Below are positions 5,646 through 11,269 of a DNA stretch of 20,709 nucleotides, one piece after another; position 1 is the first letter of the stretch, and the number at the start of each line of letters is the position of its first letter. The stretch spans positions 1 to 20,709 of IMG/VR virus record IMGVR_UViG_3300046804_001862; one strand, 5' to 3'. Both the position numbers and the translations under genes were made by a program. Source of the stretch: a virus. The notes beneath the pieces are model-generated. The model saw nothing but the letters and a program-made list of their open reading frames with translations. It was not told the origin of the DNA and did not search any database.

Positions 5646-6614
5646 TCAAGCCGCCAACAACTCAAGTGCTCTAGTTTTCAATCTGTCGCCATTTCCGAAC
5701 CAAGCAGAATCCAAACGAGCATCCTGATTACGGCTTGGATTGTAGTGGTCTACATACTCTGTAACGGCATTCAACATACCCCACTTGCTATGACCGACCA
5801 ACTCCTGCCCTCTAGCCTCGCCCTCAAACAAAGCCATAATCTTCTTGTAGGCTCTGTTTTCAGTAATATCGCCCTCCTTGACTTGCGACATTGGAGCGAC
5901 TAATTGAGCAACAAACTGATTGGCAGAAGCAACATTTAACTTTTGCTTTTGTAATACTTTAGCCATATCCATAAATGCTCCGAATGACTCTACTGCACTG
6001 CACAATTTAGCCTTAACGACTTCGTGATTAAAGTGCTGAATGTGGCTAAACGATACCTTATGAGCATCGTCATTTACAGCGACCGTTAAAGTGTTGTTAC
6101 ACACTACTCGAACAGTCGTAAACCGAGCAGTAGTCGCCAAAGTACGGTCGCATGAAGTAGACAACAACAAGAAACCGCCTACCCCATCGTCCTTACAAAC
6201 TTCGCCAAACTTGCCTGTCTCAGCCAAAGCCCACATACGCTTACCGCCACGAAGGGTACCCGCAGTATGAATTTTGAAGCCATTCTCAGCAACGAGGTCA
6301 CGGAAGAACTCTAATACTTCTCGAGGTTGTACGGGTTTATACCTATCAGACACAACTGCCAAAGGCATATTGTTATCAGACCTATATAAAACATTTTGCC
6401 CTTCAAAAGTTTTAAAAAAACCATGTTGCAAGTTTGCATCGGCTGATGTGTATTGAACAGGCGAAGATTTAATGACCCAATCCATTCCTGCCGCATCTTG
6501 CCAAGCACCAATAGAAGCATCTTCTTCAAGTTGCTGACCAAGACCATGCCAAGGAGTTTCTCCAACAAAAGCCATTTCAGCCTTACCGTTTGTAATAGTT
6601 AATTCGTGTGCCAT
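5646..6614 (-). CDS. DUF932 / TIGR03299-type phage-plasmid protein
   Basis: This 322-residue protein matches the phage/plasmid-like DUF932 family. The start has FVGETPWHGLGQQL, followed by WVIKSSPVQY, a DRYKPVQPREVLEFF segment near residue 90, ALAETG and LLLSTSCDRT in the middle, a TTVRVVCNNTL strand and a late ENRAYKKIMALFEG plus NAVTEYVDHY. The family is widespread on phages and plasmids and its function is unknown; some members lie near recombination or replication genes, as here. The start is fixed by AGGA in a leader that is repeated in front of another gene nearby. It ends just before a strong terminator, so it closes the transcript that comes from the right. Confidence 0.88.
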   Translation of the reverse strand: MAHELTITNGKAEMAFVGETPWHGLGQQLEEDASIGAWQDAAGMDWVIKSSPVQYTSADANLQHGFFKTFEGQNVLYRSDNNMPLAVVSDRYKPVQPREVLEFFRDLVAENGFKIHTAGTLRGGKRMWALAETGKFGEVCKDDGVGGFLLLSTSCDRTLATTARFTTVRVVCNNTLTVAVNDDAHKVSFSHIQHFNHEVVKAKLCSAVESFGAFMDMAKVLQKQKLNVASANQFVAQLVAPMSQVKEGDITENRAYKKIMALFEGEARGQELVGHSKWGMLNAVTEYVDHYNPSRNQDARLDSAWFGNGDRLKTRALELLAA

Positions 6615-6616
6615 GA

Positions 6617-6640
6617 TTTAATCCTTTCGTGATTAATAAA
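6617..6640 (-). repeat. 24-bp gene-junction repeat, copy 1
   Basis: These 24 bases are identical to 6987-7010. On the minus strand each copy holds the last Tyr codon and TAA stop of the upstream gene, the block CACGAAAGGA with the Shine-Dalgarno, and the AT-rich spacer before the next ATG. This copy joins the 38-residue membrane protein gene to the DUF932 gene. Confidence 0.85.
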
Positions 6641-6749
6641 GTAAAAAAGCCAAGTTATAACCCAACAACATTAGCCCTACGGCTAATCCAAACAATACTC
6701 CTGATACTATTACTGCCAACCACTCCATCCACATTGGAATCTTTTTCAT
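6633..6749 (-). CDS. 38-residue single-pass membrane protein
   Basis: A short frame missed by length cut-offs. After MKKIPMWMEW it has one hydrophobic segment of about 25 residues (LAVIVSGVLFGLAVGLMLLG and onward), ending in LLY. The start has a strong AAAGGAG six bases upstream, and the stop lies inside the 24-bp junction repeat that supplies the ribosome binding site of the DUF932 gene, so it is a real member of the operon. The short positively charged N-terminus suggests an inner-membrane protein. A role in host membrane modification or superinfection exclusion is possible but unsupported. Confidence 0.65.
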   Translation of the reverse strand: MKKIPMWMEWLAVIVSGVLFGLAVGLMLLGYNLAFLLY

Positions 6750-6773
6750 AAATACTCCTTTCGTTTGACTAAG

Positions 6774-6805
6774 ACCGCCTGTCGGCGGTTTCGGCTATTA
6801 AAGCC
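6774..6805 (-). promoter_or_regulatory. two tandem hairpins in an intergenic leader
   Basis: Downstream of the 58-residue gene the minus strand first forms a 4-bp stem with a 5-base loop (6793-6796 with 6802-6805) and then a 6-bp GC-rich stem ACCGCC/GGCGGT with a 4-base loop (6774-6779 with 6784-6789). No T-run follows, so these look like mRNA-processing or stabilising hairpins rather than a terminator. The second half, GACAGGCGGT, recurs in the leader of the 59-residue gene. Confidence 0.5.
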
Positions 6806-6808
6806 TCA

Positions 6809-6985
6809 TCAGTTAGTCTTTTCTTTCATATCTTTCAAAATTGCATCAATTTCGTTATATTCTTTTAATGCAATTTCAGTAAAAGGACTTGAATTGTTAT
6901 TAGTAATAGCGGTTTCTAAACTATCCATTTTTCTATCTACTAATACTCTTAACAAAGCAATTTGGTGATTATTAAGTTGTTTCAT
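6809..6985 (-). CDS. 58-residue small protein
   Basis: A frame below the usual length limit: MKQLNNHQIALLRVL, then an acidic and Asn-rich middle and a helical end ALKEYNEIDAILKDM. It is hydrophilic with heptad-like helices, so it may form a small helical hairpin or coiled coil; no family is recognised. It starts after the second copy of the 24-bp junction repeat, which supplies AGGA, and ends with two in-frame TGA codons. The good ribosome site and its place between two other small genes support it being real. Confidence 0.65.
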   Translation of the reverse strand: MKQLNNHQIALLRVLVDRKMDSLETAITNNNSSPFTEIALKEYNEIDAILKDMKEKTN

Positions 6986-6986
6986 G

Positions 6987-7010
6987 TTTAATCCTTTCGT
7001 GATTAATAAA
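6987..7010 (-). repeat. 24-bp gene-junction repeat, copy 2
   Basis: Identical to 6617-6640. This copy carries the end and TAA stop of the 59-residue gene (7003-7182) and the ribosome binding site of the 58-residue gene (6809-6985). Confidence 0.85.
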
Positions 7011-7182
7011 CAGTTACAGAAAACTTGCCATCGGTCATCGCTACAGAAATAACACCGTTAGCATAGAAAAACAAAGCGGTAGGTGCGTTAGCCGACATAC
7101 CTGCACCTTCGAACTCGCCTAAACGGTCGTTAGACTTACGAGCCTCAGATGCTACTGCCATCGCTTGTTGTTTGGTAATCAT
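7003..7182 (-). CDS. 59-residue small protein
   Basis: A longer frame reaches 7278, but AAGGAG lies just upstream of the ATG at 7182 and the region before it looks like promoter and leader, so I use 7182. The product starts MITKQQAMAVASEARKS, a helix, followed by a Gly/Ala-rich turn and a β-hairpin (TALFFYANGVISVAM, DGKFSVTVY). It has no membrane segment and no family that I recognise. It is the first gene after a candidate promoter (7229-7256) and starts the small-gene/DUF932 transcript. Confidence 0.6.
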   Translation of the reverse strand: MITKQQAMAVASEARKSNDRLGEFEGAGMSANAPTALFFYANGVISVAMTDGKFSVTVY

Positions 7183-7228
7183 TTGAATCTCCTTATCGTG
7201 TAGAACAGAACCGCCTGTCCATATGAGT

Positions 7229-7256
7229 ATTGTAATACATCTAGGAATATCAACAA
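7229..7256 (-). promoter_or_regulatory. candidate promoter for the small-gene/DUF932 unit
   Basis: On the minus strand TTGTTG (7251-7256) and TACAAT (7229-7234) are separated by 16 bases; they match the sigma70 -35 and -10 hexamers at four and five of six positions. A set of phased A-tracts lies just upstream (7262-7293) and a terminator-like hairpin before that, so this is a natural start for a new transcript. Confidence 0.5.
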
Positions 7257-7261
7257 CGAAT

Positions 7262-7293
7262 ATTTCAGAAATTTTCAAGAATTTTCATGAAAA
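7262..7293 (-). repeat. three 10-bp phased A-tract repeats
   Basis: The minus strand has three consecutive 10-base units of the form CATGAAAATT, CTTGAAAATT and TCTGAAATAT. Their A-tracts are spaced by one helical turn, and the last unit ends about 6 bases before the -35 hexamer. The right-hand unit sits in a perfect 12-bp palindrome, TTTTCATGAAAA (7282-7293). Such phasing typically bends DNA and can act as an UP element or protein-binding array. Confidence 0.6.
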
Positions 7294-7309
7294 ATGGGCT
7301 TAGAACCCA
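7290..7309 (-). terminator. terminator-like hairpin
   Basis: On the minus strand TGGGTT and AGCCCA pair (one G-U) around a 3-base loop, and five T residues follow (7290-7294). It would end transcription from the recombination operon and the structured region before the phased-A-tract promoter. The stem is short, so efficiency is uncertain. Confidence 0.5.
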
Positions 7310-7535
7310 CATAGTTACGGTATGGGGGAAAATCCCCATAAGATTTTGGGTGGGGTGATGCCACGAAAGGAGCGGAATCGGTAGATTTCCGAGCAGTTTT
7401 TGGTTGTGCTAGAACCGCATCACCCCGTAGATTGTGAGTCCCGATTTGGTAGTCTACTTCATGTAACGAAGAAAGCCGTAAAACTCGTTACTTGCTACAT
7501 CCTCGGATGACGGCTTAACGACTCAATTTATTGTA
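7290..7535 (-). ncRNA. probable structured RNA or long structured leader
   Basis: About 245 bases without a gene lie between the 7536-7799 gene and the promoter at 7229-7256, dense in perfect stems. There is a 10-bp stem GGGGTGATGC/GCATCACCCC (7352-7361 with 7417-7426) enclosing two smaller hairpins; TATGGGG/CCCCATA (7321-7327 with 7334-7340); and two interleaved 7-bp stems, GTAACGA/TCGTTAC (7463-7469 with 7485-7491) and AAGCCGT/ACGGCTT (7473-7479 with 7510-7516), which form a pseudoknot. On the minus strand the region ends in a hairpin (7295-7309) followed by five T residues. That favours a minus-strand transcript ended by a terminator. It matches no RNA family that I know. Strand and exact ends are inferred. 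Confidence 0.55.
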
Positions 7536-7799
7536 TTAGAAAGGAATGTCTTCCTCAATCTCTATTGGCGAACGAGGAAGTTCGTTGCTACCTGCTTCTT
7601 TAAAATTGTCTTTTGGCTTTGGCTCAAACAAAGTAACCCAACCATCCCAAGTAACAGGAATTGAGTCAATTTTCATTGATAACCCTTTTTCCGTTTCAAA
7701 ACAATTACCCATTTTGTGCCATCGTGTTTTTTCATTACCGTTTCGGTCTTTGTAAACACCATTTCGAGCCATTACTTCATATTTAAGAACCGCCATCAT
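7536..7799 (-). CDS. small protein with an SSB-like acidic tail
   Basis: An 87-residue protein: a β-rich body (YEVMARNGVYKDRNGNEKTRW, then MKIDSIPVTWDGWVTLFEP), a low-complexity linker and an acidic end PIEIEEDIPF. The last six residues closely copy the C-terminal tip of bacterial single-stranded DNA-binding proteins (DDDIPF), which recruits recombination and repair partners. A full OB fold is not obvious and the body is shorter than a standard SSB. It is the last gene of the recombination operon, joined to the exonuclease gene by an ATGA overlap, so a role as a mini-SSB or adaptor at DNA ends fits. Translation may begin at either of two adjacent methionines. Confidence 0.6.
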   Translation of the reverse strand: MMAVLKYEVMARNGVYKDRNGNEKTRWHKMGNCFETEKGLSMKIDSIPVTWDGWVTLFEPKPKDNFKEAGSNELPRSPIEIEEDIPF

Positions 7800-8464
7800 T
7801 TTTCTCCTGAGAGGACATTAATCATAACTTCTACTTCGCCTAAGAATGCTAATACTGCCACTTCCATTTCCGAGATTAGGTCTTCATCACGGACACAACG
7901 CTTTACAAATAATTGGTTACGAATAGGCAATCGAGGGTCAAAACTAACAAAGTCGCACCATGCTCTATTTGTTACCCATAATTGACATTGAATCTGTTTG
8001 TAATACTCGCTTGGAACTTCATCATTCCAAATGTAGTCTAAGTGCGTAGTCGTATTCGGGCATTTAATTTCAACAATACCATCTTCTCCAACTAAACCAT
8101 CAGGACTAGCACCGAGCCATTTAATTGTTGGATGCTTCCAAAAGCCTGTTTTGTCGACTAATACTTTTGCTTTCATTTCGTAGGCTTGTCTTGCTAAAGC
8201 CTCAGTTATAACACCCCACTCCATTGAAGCACTAGTAAATGAATCTTGAGATTGGTTTGTTAGTCTTTCTGCGACTATTCGTGTCTTATATTTTTTACGA
8301 GTAATTGCTTCGCCACTTTTGCCTTTAGCCATTACATCAGCAACATTACTAGCAGAAACATAGCCTAATCGAGCCTGTTTCCATTCGTCTGTGCCTTGCT
8401 CTAGGCTTCTTGTATCAATGGTTTCTAAATCAACTACTCCCATAAAAGGTATTGGTTCTAACAT
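7796..8464 (-). CDS. YqaJ-type phage recombination exonuclease
   Basis: This 222-residue protein belongs to the YqaJ/lambda-exonuclease branch of PD-(D/E)XK nucleases, which degrade one DNA strand to give tails for an annealing protein. Motifs appear in the right order: GTDEWKQARLGYVSASN (24-40), MEWGVITE (81-88), WLGASPDGLV (116-125) with the metal-binding Asp122, the catalytic VEIK (131-134; Glu132, Lys134), and YYKQIQCQLWV (154-164) with the two conserved Gln. It forms the usual pair with the ERF protein encoded upstream and ends by ATGA overlap with the SSB-tailed gene. The start at 8464 follows the upstream gene by three bases. Confidence 0.9.
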   Translation of the reverse strand: MLEPIPFMGVVDLETIDTRSLEQGTDEWKQARLGYVSASNVADVMAKGKSGEAITRKKYKTRIVAERLTNQSQDSFTSASMEWGVITEALARQAYEMKAKVLVDKTGFWKHPTIKWLGASPDGLVGEDGIVEIKCPNTTTHLDYIWNDEVPSEYYKQIQCQLWVTNRAWCDFVSFDPRLPIRNQLFVKRCVRDEDLISEMEVAVLAFLGEVEVMINVLSGEK

Positions 8465-8467
8465 TTT

Positions 8468-8905
8468 TTATACAGGTTTAAATTGAGTCATTGGAATGTA
8501 GACAACTTCTTCGATGTCATAAGGATCGCCTCTATCTCTACGACCACTCATGCCCTCTTTAAATTTGTCTTCTTTTCTAATATCTGCATACATTAGCAAT
8601 TCAGCAAAATTAATTACTAATAGAAAAGGAACTGCTAATTCATTACTAATAGTCATTCCTTTTTGAATTTTGCGTTTATTAATCATGTAGGCAGGAAATT
8701 TATTAACGCTTAACTTGAATCGATTTTTAATCTCTACAACTGCAATAAGGTTTGTTTTGGGCTTGTATAAATAATAGTCTACATAGCCCAAATGTCTTCC
8801 TTTTTCTGCCATACAATCCCATGCGTAACAGAGTTGATGAACGATTTCTCGCTCACACTCTCTGTCCGCAAGGGTTTCGTATACAGGACGACTAGGCAGG
8901 TTCAA
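8468..8905 (-). CDS. probable PD-(D/E)XK-fold nuclease
   Basis: A 145-residue protein between the ERF and YqaJ genes. It has an N-terminal helix with acidic residues (LADRECEREIVHQL), then GYVDYYLYKPK (Asp43) and LIAVVEIKNR (53-62; Glu58, Lys60). This matches the spacing D-(about 14)-E-x-K of restriction-like nucleases. PFLLVINFAELLMYAD further on fits the remaining core strand and helix. It may process recombination intermediates with its neighbours or be a Holliday-junction or flap nuclease. I cannot place it in a named family. The end is basic and Arg-rich (SGRRDRGDPYD), possibly for DNA contact. Its start overlaps the ERF gene by 14 bases. Confidence 0.6.
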   Translation of the reverse strand: MNLPSRPVYETLADRECEREIVHQLCYAWDCMAEKGRHLGYVDYYLYKPKTNLIAVVEIKNRFKLSVNKFPAYMINKRKIQKGMTISNELAVPFLLVINFAELLMYADIRKEDKFKEGMSGRRDRGDPYDIEEVVYIPMTQFKPV

Positions 8906-9461
8906 GTTCTTTCTTCCTTTTGTCTTTTGCTAATTCCAAAGACTTTAAGGCTATTGGGTCATTTTTAACGACTTGTAATGCACCAAGATAGATTTCTTTT
9001 AAGTTAACAATGTCGCTAGTGTTCGCAATATCAAACAAATATTTTTGAACTAAATTCATATCTGTTGGTTTTGCTTTTGCTCCCTCTCCATCGTCATCAT
9101 CTTGATATAGCCCACAGATACTAGCAAGGGAGTATCGCCTAAGATAGGTCATGGCAGAGCCAAATCCTTGTGGGTCTTGTTTTGGCAAAGGACTTACTGC
9201 AGTATCTTCAATCCATTCGCCTGATTCGTGAATAAGTCTAGTCGTTAAATGCAATCGACCATCTTCACTAGGGCTAGGAGTTTGAATAAATGCTATTCCT
9301 GCATTATTTAACGCATCCTTTACTGCATCAATAACCGCAGGTAAGTCAGCGTAAGTATTTTTAAAATGAGGATTACGAGCATTTTTATTAGCAAAAGTTA
9401 TTGCTTTTTGTGCTTGTAATAAAGCAGTCGCTATCTTTGTAATATTTTCAGAAGTTTTCAT
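8892..9461 (-). CDS. ERF-type single-strand annealing protein
   Basis: ERF proteins anneal complementary single strands in phage recombination. The 189-residue product shows the family signature: KIATALLQAQKAITFANKNARNP at the start, FKNTYADLPAVIDAVKDALN (33-52), GIAFIQTPS, TRLIHESGEWIEDTA and the highly conserved DPQGFGSAMTYLRRYSLASICGL near 95-118, ending DDDDGEG. The C-terminal third is a charged helical tail. AGGA lies upstream of its ATG. It is co-transcribed with the YqaJ exonuclease, a nuclease-like gene and the SSB-tailed protein, making a complete exonuclease/annealing module. Confidence 0.92.
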   Translation of the reverse strand: MKTSENITKIATALLQAQKAITFANKNARNPHFKNTYADLPAVIDAVKDALNNAGIAFIQTPSPSEDGRLHLTTRLIHESGEWIEDTAVSPLPKQDPQGFGSAMTYLRRYSLASICGLYQDDDDGEGAKAKPTDMNLVQKYLFDIANTSDIVNLKEIYLGALQVVKNDPIALKSLELAKDKRKKELEPA

Positions 9462-9464
9462 GTT

Positions 9465-9761
9465 TTATCCTAAAGTTTGGTTGTATTCATCTGCCGCTTG
9501 TGAGTTGGCTTGTGCTTCCCAATAATCGGTAATGTCATTCCAAATAATGCGACCAAGAGTTAAAAAATCTCTTTGTTTCATCGCTTCTTCAATTTGTTCA
9601 GAATGTTTTGCTAAAGCATCTTCGCCAATCGCTTCTGTCATATTTAAATATTGGCAAGGATTATGACTTGTGTTTAGAAGTTCACAAACCCGTTCATCGA
9701 TTTGTTCTTCCTCTTCCTCGTCTGCATGGTAGTCATACGATGCGTGTAAATTTGATTTCAT
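9465..9761 (-). CDS. acidic protein of unknown function
   Basis: A 98-residue acidic protein with DEEEEEQIDERV near residue 14 and a helical remainder (EQIEEAMKQRDFLTLGRIIWNDITDYWEAQANS). It is the first gene of the leftward recombination operon and has a strong AAAGGAG in the leader CACGAAAAAGGAG. I do not recognise the family. A regulatory, DNA-mimic or early-function role would fit its position and charge, but nothing in the sequence proves it. Confidence 0.6.
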   Translation of the reverse strand: MKSNLHASYDYHADEEEEEQIDERVCELLNTSHNPCQYLNMTEAIGEDALAKHSEQIEEAMKQRDFLTLGRIIWNDITDYWEAQANSQAADEYNQTLG

Positions 9762-9780
9762 AACTTCTCCTTTTTCGTGA

Positions 9781-9836
9781 TATGGTCAAAATTAACCATA
9801 CAAGTATTATATTTCAATTCTTATCATAGTCTACAA
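9781..9836. promoter_or_regulatory. divergent control region with palindromic operator candidate
   Basis: Between the leftward recombination genes and the rightward replication genes, TATGGTCAA (9781-9789) and TTAACCATA (9792-9800) form a dyad with one mismatch in nine pairs around a 2-base centre. Beside it the minus strand has a perfect -10 TATAAT (9806-9811), with a poorly placed -35 candidate TTGTAG 19 bases upstream (9831-9836). A repressor bound to the palindrome would sit just downstream of the leftward start. No clear plus-strand promoter could be fixed in the AT-rich remainder. Confidence 0.5.
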
Positions 9837-9877
9837 TTTTTTTTAGGTGTATGATATTCGCAAACGAAAGGAGATTT

Positions 9878-10633
9878 ATGCACTATTTTCAGTTTGAAAT
9901 CAAAGAATGGATTAGTAATACTGCTCACCTATCATTAGAGGAAGAAGGTGCGTATTTACGACTAATACTTTATTACTACGATTCGGAGCAACCAATACAA
10001 AACGAGGAACTTAGTCGTATTTTTAGGCGATGCCGAATTAAAGAAGATTTAGGTTGTTATATTCTTAATGAATATTTTGAATGTATTGATAACAAATATT
10101 GGGTTCATAATCGATGTGATGAAGTTATACAAAAATATAACTTACGAATAGAATCGGCAAGTAAGGCAGGTAAACTGTCTGCTCAAGCAAGGTTCAACAA
10201 GCGTTCAACAACCGTTCAACTAATCAATAATCAAGAATCATTAATCAATAATCAAAAACCAAAGAAGCCTAAAGGCTCTTTTGATTGGGTTTGTCCTGTA
10301 GATATTAATTCAAACATCTTTTTTGACTTCATGGCGATTCGCAAAGCCAAGAAAGCACCACTTACTCAAACTGCACTAAACGGTTTGTATCGTGAAGCAG
10401 AAAAGGCTAATTTAGACATCAACGATGCTCTCAAAATCTGTTGTGAAAGAGGGTGGGTAGGCTTTAAAGCAGAGTGGGTAGAAAATAAAACTAGTCCTAA
10501 ATCTAGTCAGGATTGGCGAAATAATGATGCATTAATGATTCAAAAAGCAAACGAGTTGGGTCTTCATACTGTTGGGCTACAACGGTTTGAAATTATTAAC
10601 AAGATAAATGAAACGCTTAGGAGTAGAGTATGA
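9878..10633 (+). CDS. DUF1376-type replication protein
   Basis: A longer frame begins at 9851, but AAAGGAG six bases before the ATG at 9878 decides the start and gives 251 residues. The N-terminal part (HYFQFEIKEWISNTAHLSLEEEGAYLRLILYYYDSE) is the DUF1376/YdaU domain of phage replication proteins, a winged-helix origin-binding type. A low-complexity linker with two LINNQ copies (about 115-125) joins it to a helical C-terminal domain (IFFDFMAIRKAKKAP and ALKICCERGWVGFKAEWV) of the kind that recruits a helicase or loader. The linker DNA holds iteron-like repeats, as in lambda O. It heads the rightward operon and ends by ATGA overlap with the next gene. Confidence 0.82.
   Translation: MHYFQFEIKEWISNTAHLSLEEEGAYLRLILYYYDSEQPIQNEELSRIFRRCRIKEDLGCYILNEYFECIDNKYWVHNRCDEVIQKYNLRIESASKAGKLSAQARFNKRSTTVQLINNQESLINNQKPKKPKGSFDWVCPVDINSNIFFDFMAIRKAKKAPLTQTALNGLYREAEKANLDINDALKICCERGWVGFKAEWVENKTSPKSSQDWRNNDALMIQKANELGLHTVGLQRFEIINKINETLRSRV
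10192..10255 (+). repeat. iteron-like repeats, candidate replication origin
   Basis: GTTCAAC occurs three times at exactly 11-bp steps (10192, 10203, 10214). It is followed by two 21-bp-spaced copies of TAATCAATAATCAA (10221-10234 and 10242-10255), an AT-rich stretch suitable for unwinding. The three GTTCAAC copies are read in three different frames (as parts of R-F-N, R-S-T and V-Q-L), so the repetition belongs to the DNA and not to the protein. The position inside the replication protein gene parallels the lambda origin in gene O. Confidence 0.6.
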
Positions 10634-10965
10634 CAGAACAAGAGATTAGCCCTTTTAAGGCTTTAGATTACATTCGTGACCATGCCGAAGAATTTGCGAT
10701 TGCAAAAGCAAATGTCGTATATATGACAGAATTTCGCAAGACGATGAAATCATTACTAATGAATGAATGCACCGCAAAAACTCAATCCGAAAAAGAGTCT
10801 TATGCGTATGCTCATCCTAACTATATAAAGCACCTTGAAGCACTTAGGGAAGCCATAGAAAAGGCAGAACACCTAAGATGGCTAATGGTTGGTGCAGAGG
10901 CTAAGATTGAGGTATGGAGGTCGTTAGAAAGTTCAGCAAGAGCAGAAGGGAGGACTACGCAATGA
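10630..10965 (+). CDS. conserved helical phage protein of unknown function
   Basis: A 111-residue, almost wholly helical protein: SPFKALDYIRDHAEEFAIAKAN, then EFRKTMKSLLM, and a well-defined segment YAYAHPNYIKHLEALREAIEKAEHLRWLMVGAEAKIEVWRSLE (about 57-99). I recognise that last segment as recurrent in siphovirus replication regions, without a proven function. Amphipathic heptads suggest a coiled coil or a four-helix assembly, perhaps an accessory factor for replication or recombination. ATGA overlap with the replication gene upstream and with the next gene downstream shows coupled translation. Confidence 0.65.
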   Translation: MTEQEISPFKALDYIRDHAEEFAIAKANVVYMTEFRKTMKSLLMNECTAKTQSEKESYAYAHPNYIKHLEALREAIEKAEHLRWLMVGAEAKIEVWRSLESSARAEGRTTQ

Positions 10966-11126
10966 AACAAAACCACTACAAGTTGTATGACGAAAACAAC
11001 GAATTAATGCGTACTGTTAAAACTAAGCACGAAGCCGAACATTTAATCAAAACTTACACAAATTGGTATTACAAATTTGTAAAATATAAACAACCAAAAC
11101 TTGACTTACCTGAGGCTCCATTTTGA
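10962..11126 (+). CDS. small basic protein of unknown function
   Basis: A longer frame starts at 10914 inside the previous gene, but GGGAGG about 10 bases before the ATG at 10962 and the ATGA overlap point to this start, giving 54 residues. The product begins MKQNHYKLYDENNELMRTV, looks like a compact β-β-α unit (a short strand pair, then HEAEHLIKTYTNWYYKFVKYK) and ends PEAPF. It is rich in Lys and Tyr and may bind nucleic acid. No family is recognised. Confidence 0.55.
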   Translation: MKQNHYKLYDENNELMRTVKTKHEAEHLIKTYTNWYYKFVKYKQPKLDLPEAPF

Positions 11127-11269
11127 GTGCATGGCTAATAATCGTTACAGGTCTTATTTATGCCTACATTGCAATCGAACAAGGCATAAAAGGTAATGTG
11201 CCTATGGCAATCGTATATAGCGGATATGCGTTTAGTAATGTTGGGCTTTGGGTAATGGCTAGTAAATGA
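11123..11269 (+). CDS. 48-residue membrane protein with a TTG start
   Basis: A frame missed when only ATG starts and longer products are considered. It starts at TTG (11123), whose last two bases overlap the previous TGA, with GAGG 7 bases upstream. The product is very hydrophobic: SAWLIIVTGLIYAYIAIEQG is a first membrane helix, and MAIVYSGYAFSNVGLWVMA a second, joined by a short loop with Lys-Gly-Asn. Similar two-helix miniproteins occur in other phage early regions; function is unknown. Its stop codon is directly followed, with no spacer, by the stop of the convergent SprT gene. Confidence 0.6.
   Translation: MSAWLIIVTGLIYAYIAIEQGIKGNVPMAIVYSGYAFSNVGLWVMASK

Noticed and set aside
7361-7374. 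A CACGAAAGGAG-type ribosome site on the plus strand in the structured region.
   Set aside because: No start codon or open frame follows at a usable distance, so it is not taken as evidence for a plus-strand gene, though it leaves the strand of the RNA less certain.
7352-7426. A 75-base cloverleaf-like fold with a 10-bp closing stem that could be a tRNA.
   Set aside because: On neither strand is there a T-loop of the TTCRANY type, a proper D-arm or a plausible anticodon arm, and the inner hairpins have the wrong number and spacing. It is kept only as part of a structured RNA candidate.
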